This document shows, one piece after another, positions 8,574-18,142 of a stretch of 64,000 bases of DNA; position 1 is the first letter of the stretch, and every line of letters begins with the position of its first letter. This stretch comes from an uncultured Coriobacteriaceae bacterium (GTDB lineage: Bacteria > Actinomycetota > Coriobacteriia > Coriobacteriales > Eggerthellaceae). Made by a program: the position numbers and the translations under genes. The notes under the pieces are model-generated. The model saw only the letters and a program-made list of their open reading frames with translations. It did not search any database and was not told where the DNA came from. The stretch covers positions 62,001-126,000 of the forward strand of contig CASFII010000007.1 of the NCBI GenBank assembly GCA_949294735.1. Direction: 5' to 3'.

Positions 8574-11261
8574 GTGGGAAATATCCTTCGAATTTTAAAG
8601 CGCGACCTTCTTCGCCTGATAAAAACGCCTGCGGCTTTGGTTGTTGTCATTGCGCTTATAGTTCTTCCTTCTTTGTATTCTTGGTACAACGTCGCTGGTT
8701 TTTGGGATCCGTACGGCAATACGGGCAACCTACGTGTGTGCGTAGTAAACGAGGATGCCGGAGCAACTCTTAGCGAAAGCGAACAAGAATTAGTTGCGGG
8801 TCAGCAAGACTCTGAAACCCTTAACGTGGGTGACCAGATTATTGAGGAAATCGAAAAGAACCACGAGCTTGACTGGCAGGTTGTAAACAAAGAAACAGCA
8901 ATGCAGGAAGTGAAGTCGGGCAAAAGCTATGCTGCGTTCGTTATTCCTGAAAATTTCACTGCCAATTTAATGACGCTTACTACGGGTGATTTCAAAAAAC
9001 CATCCATCGAATACTACGTCAACGAAAAGGCAGGTCCTGTTTCTCCCAAAATAACCGATGTGGGTGCAACAACCCTGGATGAAATGGTGAATTCCACGTT
9101 TGTTTCTACGGTAGCAAAAGGGGTCGCCACTATTTTCGACGACAATATCGCGTTTCTGAAAGGCGAAACTGCACAAGCTCATTCAGAAGCTTCGGAACGG
9201 CTTGCGGAAGCTATTGCAGCGCTAGATACCACCAGCTCTTCACTTGCTGATTTGTCCGATGAAGCGTCTTCTCTTTCGGGGGAAGTTGAAGACGCTAAAG
9301 ACACGCTTGCAAACGTTCGTGATGACATGAGCACCGCAGCAGATACGCTTGCTGAGCTTTCGGGAACAGCGGCGGACTTGCAGGGAAAGTTAGCTTCCTT
9401 TTCTGCCTCTGCCTTGCCTCTAGCAAGCGACAGTATCACGGCGGTTTCTTCCATTGTAGAAAAAGCCCAGGAGGCAGCTGGCGACATTCGACAAGTAGCA
9501 GGTTCGGTGCAGGGAAGCGTTGCGGCAGCGGCCACGCAAGCGCACGAAACAGTTGAACGAAACAAGATCACCATTGAAGAGCTTGAAAAACTTGCTGCGA
9601 TACTGCCCGACGATTCCTCTGCTGCTGACACTGTTAATTCTTTGATAAATGCGTTGCGAAGCGCTAATGAACAAGCAAGCGCTTCTGCCAGCATGCTGGA
9701 CGAAGTGAGCAGCAATCTTGCGGCGGCAAACGAAGAAGCTCAGGCAAACGCCGATGCGCTTGACAAAGCTGCTGACCAGGCAATCGACGGAGTTAAACAA
9801 GCTTCTGATGCACTCTTTGGTGATGCGCTGGGAACCCTAGGAACAGCACTTTCGAATCTGAGTTCAGCGTCTTCGCAGCTCAGTGCAGCTGCAGGAAGAC
9901 AAGATGCCCTTATAACCCAGGCAACGTCTGTACTCGATGAGCTTTCTTCAACGCTTGTAACTGCAAAAGAGGCACTTGCCGAATCAGGGGATTTAGCAGC
10001 TTCCTTAGGTGAAGATTTAGTTACGGTGCAAACGGACTTTGCAGCGCTTAGCAGTTCAAGCGCTTTGACGGAGCTACTTGGAGCAAACATCAATCCTTCC
10101 AAAGTTGCAGACTTCATGGGTTCGCCTACAGAACTTACTACGGAGCGACTCTACGAAACAGTTTCCTATGGTGCAGGGATGGCGCCTTTGTTCATGAATC
10201 TTACGTTCTGGATTGGCGCCTTTATGCTCATAGTTATCTTTAGGCTTGAAGTGGATAGCGAAGGACTAAAGGGGCTTACTCTAGCACAGCGCTATCTAGG
10301 CAGATTTATCTTGCTAGCATTTTTTGCCGTGTTGCAAGCAATTATTTGCTGTATAGGAATCGCTGCGCTTGGCGTGCAGCCAGTGAATTTTCCTGCTTTA
10401 GTGTTTGCCGCCTGTATTACTTCGCTTGCGTATCTAAGCATTATTTTTGCTTTGTCAGTTACCTTCCAGCACGTTGGAATGGGCATATGCGTGGCGCTAG
10501 TATTTGTGCAGATTCCTGGCGCAACGGGGTTATATCCTATAGAAATGACACCCACTTTCTTCCAGTTTATGTATCCACTGTTCCCCTTCACGTACGGCAT
10601 CGACGCCATGCGCGAAGCAATTTGTGGTTTCTACGGAACACATTATGTAAGCTCGCTCGGTGTACTAGCGCTCTTCTTCGTGCTGTTTTTGCTGGCAGGA
10701 ATACTGCTTCGGCCTCTCATGGCGAATGTTAACCGCATGGCATCGCGTCAAATTAAAGCCAGCGGAATATATAACGGCGAAGATGTAGAAATTCCCATGC
10801 GCCGTTTCCGTTTTTCCCAAATCATGCGAGCTCTTTCTGATAAGAAAGAATATCGTGAAGCTATTAAGGTCCGCTACGAACGTTTCAAAATCTGGTACCC
10901 ACGCGTTATCGTAGCGTGCATAGTAACCGGTATAGGTGTCCCCGTTGTTTTGGCAGTTGTGTTTGCGCTTACCCCCACAGAAAAGGTGGTGCTGCTTACC
11001 ATAGGGCTTGTGTTGCTGATTGCCCTGTTTGCGGTTCTAGCCATTGTTGAAAGTTTGCGTGACAGCTTTGAAAGGCAGCTTCGCCTGGGCGCGTTAAGTG
11101 ACAACGAAATCCAGGATTTATATTCGCTTCGCAACAGCGTAGATCATGGGGAACGTGCCGAAGATCTTCTGAAAACTTATCGGGAAAATGCAGGGGCAGA
11201 AGCGCCCGAAATGACAAAAACATGCATTTCCGAAGAACCGAAAGCAGGTGATCGCCTATGA
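8574..11261 (+). CDS. YhgE/Pip domain membrane protein 1
   Basis: This 895-residue protein has the YhgE/Pip (phage infection protein) layout. One N-terminal membrane helix is followed by the conserved LPSLYSWYNVAGFWDPYGNT segment, then a long extracellular, Ala/Ser-rich, probably coiled-coil region (about 190-510), then a block of about six membrane helices like ABC-2 permeases. An extra C-terminal part carries two further helices and a charged tail. The start is the GTG at 8574, with AAGGGAGG four bases upstream; an ATG at 8553 lacks a binding site. Its stop overlaps the next gene, a second member of the family. Members are linked to phage adsorption and to type VII-like export; the role here is unknown. 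Confidence 0.9.
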   Translation: MGNILRILKRDLLRLIKTPAALVVVIALIVLPSLYSWYNVAGFWDPYGNTGNLRVCVVNEDAGATLSESEQELVAGQQDSETLNVGDQIIEEIEKNHELDWQVVNKETAMQEVKSGKSYAAFVIPENFTANLMTLTTGDFKKPSIEYYVNEKAGPVSPKITDVGATTLDEMVNSTFVSTVAKGVATIFDDNIAFLKGETAQAHSEASERLAEAIAALDTTSSSLADLSDEASSLSGEVEDAKDTLANVRDDMSTAADTLAELSGTAADLQGKLASFSASALPLASDSITAVSSIVEKAQEAAGDIRQVAGSVQGSVAAAATQAHETVERNKITIEELEKLAAILPDDSSAADTVNSLINALRSANEQASASASMLDEVSSNLAAANEEAQANADALDKAADQAIDGVKQASDALFGDALGTLGTALSNLSSASSQLSAAAGRQDALITQATSVLDELSSTLVTAKEALAESGDLAASLGEDLVTVQTDFAALSSSSALTELLGANINPSKVADFMGSPTELTTERLYETVSYGAGMAPLFMNLTFWIGAFMLIVIFRLEVDSEGLKGLTLAQRYLGRFILLAFFAVLQAIICCIGIAALGVQPVNFPALVFAACITSLAYLSIIFALSVTFQHVGMGICVALVFVQIPGATGLYPIEMTPTFFQFMYPLFPFTYGIDAMREAICGFYGTHYVSSLGVLALFFVLFLLAGILLRPLMANVNRMASRQIKASGIYNGEDVEIPMRRFRFSQIMRALSDKKEYREAIKVRYERFKIWYPRVIVACIVTGIGVPVVLAVVFALTPTEKVVLLTIGLVLLIALFAVLAIVESLRDSFERQLRLGALSDNEIQDLYSLRNSVDHGERAEDLLKTYRENAGAEAPEMTKTCISEEPKAGDRL

Positions 11262-13453
11262 AGAATATAGCGAGCCTGTTTACTCAGGGAGTTCGACGTC
11301 TTTTCACCAATGTAATGAGCGTCATCATTACGGTAGGGCTCATTGTTATTCCTTCTATATTTGCCTGGTACAACATCATTGCTTGCTGGAATGTGTTTGA
11401 CAACACAGGGAATCTGACAGTTGCGGTTGCTAATTCGGATGAAGGTTACCAAAGTGATTTGGTGGTTTTAAAAGTAAACGTAGGAGACCAAGTTGTTTCA
11501 GCGTTGCGTGCAAACGACCAAATTAACTGGACTTTTACCGACGAAGAAGATGCGGTGGACGGTGTAAAGTCAGGTAAGTACTACGCTGCGGTGGTTATTC
11601 CAGAAAGCTTTAGTCGTGACATGCTGACGTCGTATTCCAAAGACGTAGAGCACGCGAAAATTCTGTACTATTCAAACGAAAAGAAGAATGCGGTAGCACC
11701 ACGCATTATTGGACAGGGCGCAGACACGGTGTCTTATCAGGTAAACGAAGTGTTTGCTGAAACCGTTTCTGAGGTTGGCCTGTCATTAGCGGTGTCTTTA
11801 GATAAGCTTGCGAACTCTGAAGATATGGACGGTCGCTTGGCAGCGCTTTCAGACCACATGAATGAAGTGGCTGACGGCATAGATCAGGCCGCACGTGTTC
11901 TGGAATTGTATGGCTCTTTATTTAATTCAGCAGGGCAGTTGGCAGATAGTTCAGCGTCGCTTATAAGTGCAGCGCGAGGTGAAGTGGCTAACTTGCAACC
12001 GACACTTGACGAAGGAGTTGCTGGCATGAAAGACACCGCAGGTCGTCTTTCTGCGGCGGCAAAAGAAGTGTCCACTGCTTTGGAGTCAGTAAAGAGCAGC
12101 ATGGATTCGGTCGTGGAAGTTGCAGACGACATGCTGGACAACGCCAGTACTGCCGCTAGCTCTGCTTCAGATCAACTGCGAACGCAGGCAACAGCTTCGG
12201 GAAATCAGGCTGGAGCATTGAGCAACTTGGCAGATCAATTCGACAGTTTGGCTGCTTCAGGCGCTCTTCCAGATACCGTGGTTCCAAGCGCCCAAGCAGC
12301 TGCCGAACGTATGCGCCAAGCAGCAACTTTGTTGGCTGATCTTCAAGATGTGTTGAACAAGGCCGCTGACGATTTAGACGCAGGTGTGGAGCAGAGCGAT
12401 CAAAACCGTGCAGAAATTGAGTCACTTGCCAACGAAGTTAAGCAAAACACGCAAGACATCAAAGACTCTTTTGAGCAAGACTTGCTTCCAAGCATAACGA
12501 GCCTAGCTGAAAGCGCCAGCAATTTGGTTATTCAAGTTGGTTCTGGACTTGAAGCGCTAGATAAGGCTGCGGGAGATATTGCGGGTTCAGCAGGATCTGT
12601 AACAGAAATGCTGGCTTCGGCGAAAAATACGGCATCCCAAGCTGCTAAGGATTTACGCTCTTCAAGCGAAGAATTAAGAACCCTAGCTGCAGACTTAACC
12701 AAAGCCTTAGCAAGCGGTAACAGCAGTCAGCTCCACAGCCTGCTTACCACCAATGTTGAAACATTCGCGCAAGCACTTGCTGCGCCAGTTGGTATAGAGC
12801 GTACAGCTGTGTATCCAGTAGAAAACTTTGGATCAGCTATGGCTCCTTTGTATGCCACTTTGGCGCTGTTTATTGGCTCGCTTCTTATTATGGTTGCAGT
12901 TCGGCCAAAGCCTGCACGTGACATTTTGGCTAAGCTGCCTTCTGCACCGAAAGCTTCTGAAATTTTCCTAGGACATTTCGGAGTTGTAGCCGCGCTTTCC
13001 CTTGCGCAAACAACGCTGATGGCTTTGGGAAATATGTTCTTCCTACAAGTGCAAGTAGCAGAACCGCTGCTCTATCTGCTCTGTTTCTGGGTTTCGGGTC
13101 TGGTGTTTGTGTTCATAATTTATACGCTGGTGGCTACCTTTGCAAACCTGGGTAAAGCCCTGGCGGTACTGCTTTTGATTGTGCAGGTAACTGGTTGTGG
13201 AGGTTCGTATCCGCTGCAAATGCTGCCCGATTTTGTGCAAGTGTTAAGTCCGTGGCTACCTGCTACCCACGCGCTTGATGCTATGCGTGCGGCAATGATG
13301 GGTGTGTATCAAAATGACTTCTGGATTCACCTTGGGATTTTGGTTGCGTTTGTTGTTCCGTTTTTGATTCTTGGGCTGCTGCTGCGCAAACCTATTTCGA
13401 AATTCATGGATTGGTATACCGAAAAGGTAGAGGCTTCAAAGCTTATTGGCTAA
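11258..13453 (+). CDS. YhgE/Pip domain membrane protein 2
   Basis: This 731-residue protein is a second YhgE/Pip family member, translationally coupled to the first by a four-base ATGA overlap. The N-terminal helix and the IPSIFAWYNIIACWNVFDNT segment match the same region of its neighbour. A long Ala/Ser/Asp-rich extracellular coiled-coil-like region (about 190-510) and about six C-terminal helices follow. It lacks the extra C-terminal extension of the first protein. Such pairs may form a heteromeric membrane complex; this is an inference from the coupling and shared architecture. Confidence 0.9.
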   Translation: MKNIASLFTQGVRRLFTNVMSVIITVGLIVIPSIFAWYNIIACWNVFDNTGNLTVAVANSDEGYQSDLVVLKVNVGDQVVSALRANDQINWTFTDEEDAVDGVKSGKYYAAVVIPESFSRDMLTSYSKDVEHAKILYYSNEKKNAVAPRIIGQGADTVSYQVNEVFAETVSEVGLSLAVSLDKLANSEDMDGRLAALSDHMNEVADGIDQAARVLELYGSLFNSAGQLADSSASLISAARGEVANLQPTLDEGVAGMKDTAGRLSAAAKEVSTALESVKSSMDSVVEVADDMLDNASTAASSASDQLRTQATASGNQAGALSNLADQFDSLAASGALPDTVVPSAQAAAERMRQAATLLADLQDVLNKAADDLDAGVEQSDQNRAEIESLANEVKQNTQDIKDSFEQDLLPSITSLAESASNLVIQVGSGLEALDKAAGDIAGSAGSVTEMLASAKNTASQAAKDLRSSSEELRTLAADLTKALASGNSSQLHSLLTTNVETFAQALAAPVGIERTAVYPVENFGSAMAPLYATLALFIGSLLIMVAVRPKPARDILAKLPSAPKASEIFLGHFGVVAALSLAQTTLMALGNMFFLQVQVAEPLLYLLCFWVSGLVFVFIIYTLVATFANLGKALAVLLLIVQVTGCGGSYPLQMLPDFVQVLSPWLPATHALDAMRAAMMGVYQNDFWIHLGILVAFVVPFLILGLLLRKPISKFMDWYTEKVEASKLIG

Positions 13454-13457
13454 GGAA

Positions 13458-13484
13458 AACCCAAAAGACACATTCCCTTGGGTT
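13458..13484 (+). repeat. Dispersed hairpin repeat, single copy
   Basis: A 27-base unit with arms AACCCAA and TTGGGTT and a central AAGACACATTCCC. Copies of nearly the same unit occur between genes near 16206, 23083, 48030 and 48235, with fragments elsewhere. A degraded partner (CCATTGGGTT, CTCTGGGTT) follows to about 13517. Confidence 0.7.
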
Positions 13485-13558
13485 CCATTGGGTTCACGAT
13501 GTCCCTCTGGGTTAAGGGTTTCCCCTGGATTCCTGTTCCTCTGGTTCCCCTTACGTGA

Positions 13559-13588
13559 AAAGGGTTCGGGCGTTTGCCCGAACCCTTT
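13559..13588. terminator. Bidirectional terminator between YhgE/Pip pair and aldehyde dehydrogenase
   Basis: A perfect 13-bp stem, AAAGGGTTCGGGC with GCCCGAACCCTTT, and a GTTT loop. It lies between convergent genes; the downstream side reads TTTGTTGC. Confidence 0.85.
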
Positions 13589-13636
13589 GTTGCTATCAGC
13601 GTTTTACACCGTTACTGTTTTCTTGCTATCTCTTTG

Positions 13637-15121
13637 CTATTTCTCTGGATAGAAGCCCGAGGGCTGTTCGTTCAGGTTAATCATGATGTTCTTCGTCTGG
13701 CAGTAGTGCTCCAGCATAATCTTGTGGGTTTCACGTCCGATGCCGGATTCTTTGTAGCCACCAAACGGAGCGCCTGAAGGAATCTGGTTGTAGGTGTTGA
13801 CCCACATACGACCAGTGTGAACGCCCTGTGCCACGCGGAGTGCGCGGTTGATGTCGCGTGTCCAAACGGCGCCGCCCAATCCATAGACGGAGTCGTTCGC
13901 CAGTTTAATCACTTCTTCTTCGGTGCTGAACTTTTGCAGTACGGCAACCGGGCCAAAGATTTCTTCCTGAGCAACACGGCACTTGTTGTTCGGAATTTCA
14001 ATGAGCGTCGGCTTCAGGAAGGCACCGTTTGCGCATTCGCCTTCGGTGTAGCGTTCGCCACCACACAGCACCTTGCCGCCTTCTTGTTTAGCGATTTCTA
14101 CGTATTCCAGAATCTTTTCGGCTTGACGCTGATCAATCTGGCTGCCCATCTGGGTGTCATCTTCCCACGGCATACCAACCTTTACCTTGTTGAATGCTGC
14201 CACAGCGTCTTCAACGAATTTGTCGTAAACATCTTCGTGAACAAAGATGCGGCTACCAGCGCAGCAAACCTGACCTTGGTTGAACAGAATGCCCAGTTGA
14301 ACGCCGTCAAGCATCATATCCCACTTCGCATCGGGGAAGATGATGTTGGCAGACTTGCCACCGAGTTCTAGTGTTGCAGGAATCAGACGTTCAGCGGCGG
14401 CACGCGCTACGTCGCGACCAACTTCGGTGGAGCCAGTGAATGCCAGCTTAGAAATGCGTGGGTTGTCCAAAATGTACTGACCAGACTTGCTGCCGCGACC
14501 CGTTATCACATTGAATACGCCAGCAGGGATAACATCCTGAGTCAGGCGAGCCAGTTCAAGCACTGAAAGACTGGTGGTTGAAGAGGGCTTAAATACGGTG
14601 CAGTCACCCGCTGCCAAAACAGGTGCCAGCTTCCAAGCTGCCATCAAGAACGGGAAGTTCCACGGAACAATCTGACCAACAACTCCAATGGGTTCATGCA
14701 GCACCAGTGACATCATGTTGCCAGGCAGCATGTCCGCTTCGCCTGTGTCTGCCAGCAGGCAGCCAGCGAAGTAGCGGAAGTGGTCAACTGAATAAGCCAC
14801 ATCGATGGCGCGCGTTTCGCGGATGGGCTTGCCGTTGTCTAAGGTTTCAATAAGTGCGAAGTGTTCGGCGTTTTCTTCAATAATGTCTGCCACCTTATTC
14901 AAGATGATAGCGCGCTGGGCTTTATCAGTTTTGCTCCAGGATTCGAATGCCTTCCAGGCAGCATCTACAGCGCGGTCAACATCTTCTTTGGTGGCGTCGG
15001 CAATGGTTGAAAGTTTTTCGCCGTTGGCGGGGCAATAGACGTCAATGGCGCCACCATCAGAGGCGTCTACCCATTCACCGCCGATAAAAAGTTGATAGGA
15101 GTTCTGTGCAGGATTTTTCAT
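13637..15121 (-). CDS. NAD(P)-dependent aldehyde dehydrogenase
   Basis: This 494-residue cytoplasmic enzyme oxidises an aldehyde to a carboxylic acid. Core residues are present: N155 in VPWNFPF, the cofactor lysine in TVFKPSST (about 178), the FTGSTEVGR segment (about 228-236), E252 in LELGGKS, and the nucleophile C286 in NQGQVCCAG, here as a Cys-Cys pair. The sequence resembles the betaine-aldehyde/AldA group, but the substrate is not determinable. The ATG at 15121 is preceded by AAAGGAG; the open frame continues upstream to 15247 without a site. It is monocistronic and has an unusual structured leader. Confidence 0.93.
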   Translation of the reverse strand: MKNPAQNSYQLFIGGEWVDASDGGAIDVYCPANGEKLSTIADATKEDVDRAVDAAWKAFESWSKTDKAQRAIILNKVADIIEENAEHFALIETLDNGKPIRETRAIDVAYSVDHFRYFAGCLLADTGEADMLPGNMMSLVLHEPIGVVGQIVPWNFPFLMAAWKLAPVLAAGDCTVFKPSSTTSLSVLELARLTQDVIPAGVFNVITGRGSKSGQYILDNPRISKLAFTGSTEVGRDVARAAAERLIPATLELGGKSANIIFPDAKWDMMLDGVQLGILFNQGQVCCAGSRIFVHEDVYDKFVEDAVAAFNKVKVGMPWEDDTQMGSQIDQRQAEKILEYVEIAKQEGGKVLCGGERYTEGECANGAFLKPTLIEIPNNKCRVAQEEIFGPVAVLQKFSTEEEVIKLANDSVYGLGGAVWTRDINRALRVAQGVHTGRMWVNTYNQIPSGAPFGGYKESGIGRETHKIMLEHYCQTKNIMINLNEQPSGFYPEK

Positions 15122-15136
15122 GGAGGGGCTCCTTTC

Positions 15137-15194
15137 ATACGCATGACGCCCACAGCGGACGTCTTTGGCCGGCCGCGCCAGGTGGCATGCGTAT
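15137..15194 (-). promoter_or_regulatory. Structured 5' leader of the aldehyde dehydrogenase gene
   Basis: On the minus strand, ATACGCATG pairs perfectly with CATGCGTAT across a GC-rich 40-base interior, and CCAC/GTGG extends the stem inside. The hairpin ends directly before the AAAGGAG of the gene. The preceding 60 bases (to about 15255) hold further short hairpins, such as CGTCG with CGACG. This could be a translation-controlling RNA element. It matches no riboswitch I recognise. Confidence 0.45.
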
Positions 15195-15576
15195 CCGTTC
15201 GGAACGTCGAAGTGAATCCGACGGACCCCACGCCATCTCTGGCGCACCTACAGCTTAGCGCGTGTATAAAGAAAGAAATGTGTAGTTCGGCAGAACGCGC
15301 AAAACCTACGCAAGTGGTACAAAATAAGGAGCATTTATGGAGCGCATATGAAAGGGACGCTAGGGAAACCTTACGTGAGAAACCAGAACCAGGGGGACGT
15401 CCCCCTGATTTCCCTTGTTTGCCTTGTAAAATTTGGATTAAATTATGGGTCCCTACCTTCTTTCGCGAATACCTTTTCCTATGATGAAAACAAAACTAGC
15501 ACGCTGCGTTGACACGCAGCTTTAGCTCACTACGTAGGAGCACTGTTTTTAACGCGAAAATAACGGACGGTATCTA
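15195..15576. other. Gene-free gap between two divergent genes
   Basis: No gene is seen. The left part holds the leader and presumably the promoter of the aldehyde dehydrogenase. The right part holds a palindromic repeat at 15390-15407 and an AT-rich stretch (15425-15500) that probably contains the promoter of the small membrane protein gene. Confidence 0.5.
15390..15407. repeat. Perfect 18-bp palindrome, variant of the dispersed repeat
   Basis: CAGGGGGACGTCCCCCTG is a perfect palindrome preceded by AGAACC and followed by ATTTCCCTTG. The GGGGACGT core is shared with the AACCCAA-type hairpin repeats, so it is probably a divergent, fully symmetric member. Confidence 0.6.
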
Positions 15577-16122
15577 ATGGCTGATTTTATAACTCCTCCT
15601 ACAGCAGAAGAAATGCAATACGCTAGTGACGCTATTCACGGCAAAAGAAAACGCGATCTTCTCATTGTGCTAATAAGTGCTGTAATCGGAGCATTTTTCG
15701 GGCTTTTGATAGGCTTCGCAGGCAACGAAGCAAACGACGAACCAATAGATCCAATCTTTATTTTGGGATGTATAGGGGTAGTTGCGTTTTGCTTTGCCGT
15801 GATAACCCTTATGATATTGTTCGCCCTGCGTTCCATCGTGGCTGTTTGTAGGGCATGGGTTCCAGCGCGCATTCTAGCTATTGTTGCGGTGGTTTACTTG
15901 GTAGTCAACTTCTTGGGAAAAGTCAGATTTTGGTTTATTTTTCCTTCCCAGATTGTTATGGATGTGGTTATGGAAGCACTGCTTCTGATTTTTGCAATTC
16001 TGCTCCTAAATTACGGACTACGCCTGCTGTTTTTGCTTTACTGCATGGTTACTGGCAAAGATGAAGAACGAATCATGGTGGAACAGATATCGGCAAAACC
16101 CGACGACGAATTCAAGAGCTAG
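15577..16122 (+). CDS. Small integral membrane protein of unknown function
   Basis: This 181-residue protein has a hydrophilic N-terminus (about 25 residues), about four membrane helices (around 28-48, 62-85, 93-112 and 125-155) and a charged C-terminal tail. It has no recognised family or motif. A weak purine-rich ACGGACGG precedes the ATG. It stands between two repeat-containing gaps and faces the convergent proline symporter gene. Confidence 0.7.
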   Translation: MADFITPPTAEEMQYASDAIHGKRKRDLLIVLISAVIGAFFGLLIGFAGNEANDEPIDPIFILGCIGVVAFCFAVITLMILFALRSIVAVCRAWVPARILAIVAVVYLVVNFLGKVRFWFIFPSQIVMDVVMEALLLIFAILLLNYGLRLLFLLYCMVTGKDEERIMVEQISAKPDDEFKS

Positions 16123-16176
16123 CAACTGAAGTTAGAAAACTAGCGAAAACCGAAGGGAAACCAAGGGGACCAGGAT

Positions 16177-16232
16177 CAAGGGGACGTGTATTTTTGGTTC
16201 AAAAAAACCCAAAAGACACGTCCCCTTGGTTT
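16177..16232. repeat. Inverted pair of dispersed hairpin repeats
   Basis: One unit in reverse orientation (CAAGGGGACGTGTATTTTTGG, 16177-16197) faces a forward unit (AACCC, then AAAAGACACGTCCCC, TTGG, 16206-16232), so the pair can form a long stem. A further partial copy, AAACCAAGGGGACC, lies at 16158-16171. The array is between convergent genes. Confidence 0.7.
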
Positions 16233-16239
16233 CCCCTTG

Positions 16240-17889
16240 TTACGAATGTACCTTTTGTGCGGCGGGGTCGGTGGGGCTTTCCAGTGGAATGCCGCCTTCT
16301 AGTACCGCATCAGGGTTACGGTCGGTCAGTTTTTCTTCGTCCATGTAATGGTCGAATTCGTCATAAATTTCTTGCGAAGGCTCTTTGGTCAGCAAAGAAA
16401 CCACCACAATCACTAAGCAGCTTAAGATAAATGCGGGAAGCAGTTCGTATACTCCAAAAATGCCGCCCAAAGGCTTAATGAAGTTGCTCCACACAATAAC
16501 GGTGATGCCACCTGTTAGCATGCCAGCAATAGCGCCTTCCTTAGTGGTGCGGCGCCAGTACAAAGCGAACAGGGTTAGCGGACCGAAAGAGGCACCCAAA
16601 CCTGCCCAGGCATAACTTACTACCGTAAAGATGACAGAGTCTTCATTCCATGCTACGGCAATGCCAAATAAGAGCACGCATGCTAGTGTGATGCGGGAAG
16701 CAATAAGGACCTGATTGTCGGTAGCGTTTTTCTTAAACACGCCACGGAAGATGTTTTCAGCAATGGAGGAGCCCGTAATCAACAGGTATGCCGAAGCCGA
16801 AGACATAGACGCCGCCAGAATGCCTGAAACCACAATGCCACAGAAAAACGAAGGCAGCATAACGCGAGAAAGCACAATAAAGATGTTTTCAGCAGCAGAC
16901 TGCGTAAGTAGTTCGGCGGGCATCAGATAACGTCCAATCAAGCCAATGGAAATGGCACAGAACATAGAAATGACTACCCATACACACGCAATAATACGAG
17001 ATTGTTTGATTTCGGTGTCGCTGCGGATACTCATGAAACGTACCAGAATCTGTGGCATACCGAAGTAACCTAAACCCCACGCTAGAGCTGACACGATAGC
17101 AATAATGCTGAAGTTGGTAGGATCACCAAACAGGGGTTGCAAGCCCGAAAGTACTTGTGCGCCGCTTTCGTCCAGCAAGGGGCTGGCACTTGCGGTCATG
17201 CTGAGATAACCCGGGATGTCTTGTAGGAACGCCACCGTATTTTCGACGCCGCCCGCCATAGCAACAGAGCCCACCACAATAACGATCAGGGCAAAAATCA
17301 TCAGCATGCCCTGCAAAAAGTCGGTAGCCACAACGGATAAGTATCCGCCCACCATGGTGTACAGAAACACAATGATGGCGCCAAAGACCATCATGAGGGA
17401 ATAGTCGATGCCGAATAGTGTGTGGAATAGCTTGCCGCAGGTCACAAAGCAGCTGCCCGTGTATACGCAGAAGAACACAAAAATGATGACTGCTGCAATG
17501 GTGCTGATAATGTTTTTATGGTCGTGGAAACGGTTGCTGTAAAACGCGGGCAGCGTGATGGCGTCCCCTGCGCGTTCGGAATAGCGGCGCAAGCGGCGCG
17601 CAACAAACTTCCAATTCAAATACGTGCCAATAGCCAGACCAATGGCGGTCCAGCCAGCGTCAGCTGCACCAGTGAAGTAAGCTAAGCCAGGTAGGCCCAT
17701 TAGCAAATAACCCGACATATCAGAGGCTTCGGCAGAAAAGGCGGTGAACCAAGGACCAATTTTTCGTCCGCCTAAGAAGTATTCTGATGAAGAGGAGTTC
17801 GAACGTTTTGTGTAAGAAAAACCAATGATGAGCACCGCGATGAAGTAAATCAGAATCGCGAAAATTACCAGTACGTCCCCTGAGTTCAT
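16240..17889 (-). CDS. putP: Sodium/proline symporter
   Basis: This 549-residue membrane protein is a sodium:solute symporter family member that most resembles PutP and imports proline with sodium. It has about 13 hydrophobic segments. The SSEYFLGGRKIGPWFTAFSA and EASDMSGYLLMGLPG segments and the WGLGYFGMPQILVRFM motif are typical of the proline branch. The start is the ATG at 17889, giving the normal family length; an in-frame start at 17937 adds a basic stretch unlike the family. No proline-degrading enzyme is next to it. Confidence 0.93.
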   Translation of the reverse strand: MNSGDVLVIFAILIYFIAVLIIGFSYTKRSNSSSSEYFLGGRKIGPWFTAFSAEASDMSGYLLMGLPGLAYFTGAADAGWTAIGLAIGTYLNWKFVARRLRRYSERAGDAITLPAFYSNRFHDHKNIISTIAAVIIFVFFCVYTGSCFVTCGKLFHTLFGIDYSLMMVFGAIIVFLYTMVGGYLSVVATDFLQGMLMIFALIVIVVGSVAMAGGVENTVAFLQDIPGYLSMTASASPLLDESGAQVLSGLQPLFGDPTNFSIIAIVSALAWGLGYFGMPQILVRFMSIRSDTEIKQSRIIACVWVVISMFCAISIGLIGRYLMPAELLTQSAAENIFIVLSRVMLPSFFCGIVVSGILAASMSSASAYLLITGSSIAENIFRGVFKKNATDNQVLIASRITLACVLLFGIAVAWNEDSVIFTVVSYAWAGLGASFGPLTLFALYWRRTTKEGAIAGMLTGGITVIVWSNFIKPLGGIFGVYELLPAFILSCLVIVVVSLLTKEPSQEIYDEFDHYMDEEKLTDRNPDAVLEGGIPLESPTDPAAQKVHS

Positions 17890-18142
17890 ATTTGTCCCCA
17901 CATCTTTTGTTGCCTGGTTTCCGCGCAAGTGTGGCAAAAATTGCCGATGTTAACCTTTGCCGAAGTACCTGGCTCTGCCGAAGTGCTTGGTACGGGTCAG
18001 CCGAAATGCGCGACATCCCCTCATAAACTTTATACAATAACAGTCGAGCATTATAACGCCAAATGCAGCCATAACGCCAAAAGCCGCTAGCCGCGACTTT
18101 TGTATGATATGGGCATGGTACAGAGCGCAAAAGGAGCCGGCT

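Noticed and set aside
9179-9715. 178-codon minus-strand frame within the first YhgE/Pip gene
   Set aside because: It is the shadow of Ala/Ser-rich coiled-coil codons on the other strand and has no binding site.
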